In this document: one piece after another, positions 63,256 through 64,000 of the stretch
How positions within the stretch are numbered: the stretch's first letter is position 1
Layout of the letters: each line of letters opens with the position of its first letter
Source: Protonemura montana
Lineage: Eukaryota; Arthropoda; Insecta; Plecoptera; Nemouridae
NCBI GenBank assembly: GCA_947568835.1
Contig: OX387605.1
Span: forward strand, 14,202,418-14,266,417
Reading direction: 5' to 3'
DNA length: 64,000 nucleotides
The notes under the pieces: generated by a model
Seen by the model: only the letters and a program-made list of their open reading frames with translations
Databases searched by the model: none
Told to the model about the DNA's origin: nothing
Program-made: the position numbers and the translations under genes

Positions 63256-64000
63256 CTGACAAGAGAAAACCAGGTTTATTACAACATTGCTTGCATTCCT
63301 GATAAATCATCCTGAAGGAGACGAAAGCTCCAGTCGGGCTAGGTGTATGGATCAGAGGGTTAGAGAAGGTAAGTACTGCTATAAGGGAGGAGTCATTGGT
63401 GGTTTCTACACAGTTGGTGCTCATATAAGAGCCTGGAAGGCGAGATAAAAATAGTTATGGGTTAGATGCACACATCTGCGGATGTGATAGTAAAGTCCGT
63501 ACTTTTAGTATTTTCTTCTTATTAAAGTACCTTCTTTTTAGTATAATGTTGTCATGAGTGTGCCGGGTAATGGTGGTAATTCGAGTTTAAAAATAACGGG
63601 GCTGATATTTAATGGGCACGATTGTATAGCCTATGAAGTTGATCGCAGAGGAGAAAAGCTAAGGAAATTGCTTTTGCAGCTTTCATTAAGCTTTCTTTTA
63701 TCATACAAGGCGTATTTTAAATGTGTGGATGTCAAATGTGGCTGATCGCTAATGAACTGATCTGACTCCTGGTACACTAACACAGACTCCGCGTCCCTAA
63801 TATGACCCCATTGTTTCAAATCCCTACAAATACATTCCAGTGGATTTCCCTCCTCTTATTTTACAGGAGAGAAATGACTGGGTACGCTTTGCTCGGTGCT
63901 GTTCCTGATCAGACTAGTCTAACGCGACGACTACACATAAAGTCTAGTTTGCTGTGAAATAATGTAGCTGTCTTGGAAATTTGTGACAATTCACGGCATG
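63256..64000 (-). other. Upstream intron of the DIP gene
   Basis: By gene structure this is the intron between the signal-peptide-side exon, which lies outside the window, and the first Ig1 exon. No hydrophobic leader frame with a donor was found on the minus strand here. Confidence 0.6.

Overview
The window looks like nuclear DNA from an insect or close arthropod relative. Genes are split into small exons by GT-AG introns, intergenic and intronic DNA is AT-rich with many homopolymers and microsatellites, and the recognisable proteins are an arthropod-type Dpr-interacting (DIP/Lachesin-like) Ig receptor, maspardin and ribosomal protein S2. I could not fix the order or species. All three recognised genes lie on the minus strand. 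Identifications rest on reading protein sequence and splice junctions by eye; no database search was run.

Layout. Positions 1-12602 hold no gene I can support, only one coding-like stretch near 1.1 kb and a GC-rich island near 10.8 kb. Positions 12603-15277 are a complete six-exon maspardin gene (SPG21, 297 aa) whose fourth intron carries the 3' end of a dead LINE retrotransposon. Positions 17387-17692 (perhaps extending to about 18341) are the C-terminal exon or exons of a gene I do not recognise. Positions 20651-20992 are two adjacent inverted-repeat (MITE-like) elements. Positions 21909-23829 are a complete RpS2 coding region in three exons, with a probable promoter and 5' UTR exon near 24.2 kb.

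From 35551 to the right edge runs one very large gene, a three-Ig-domain DIP-family cell-surface receptor. Seven coding exons were joined with consistent phases at every junction: half of Ig1 at 63149-63255, Ig1 end at 56307-56492, Ig2 at 49923-50115 and 44945-45073, Ig3 at 42076-42195 and 36766-36936, and a GPI-anchor tail at 35551-35870. The signal-peptide exon lies beyond the window.

The most interesting extras sit in its introns. An orphan exon at 52042-52248 encodes a signal-anchor-like start and ends in a perfect donor whose phase matches the next DIP exon, so it could be an alternative first exon for an Ig1-less receptor, or the start of a nested gene. There are also a 160-aa intronless ORF at 54988-55470, an 18-bp minisatellite, and two strong hairpins at 36236-36386 and 56098-56153.

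Functionally the window mixes two housekeeping genes (translation, endosomal trafficking) with a neuronal recognition gene. Nothing suggests that they work as a unit.
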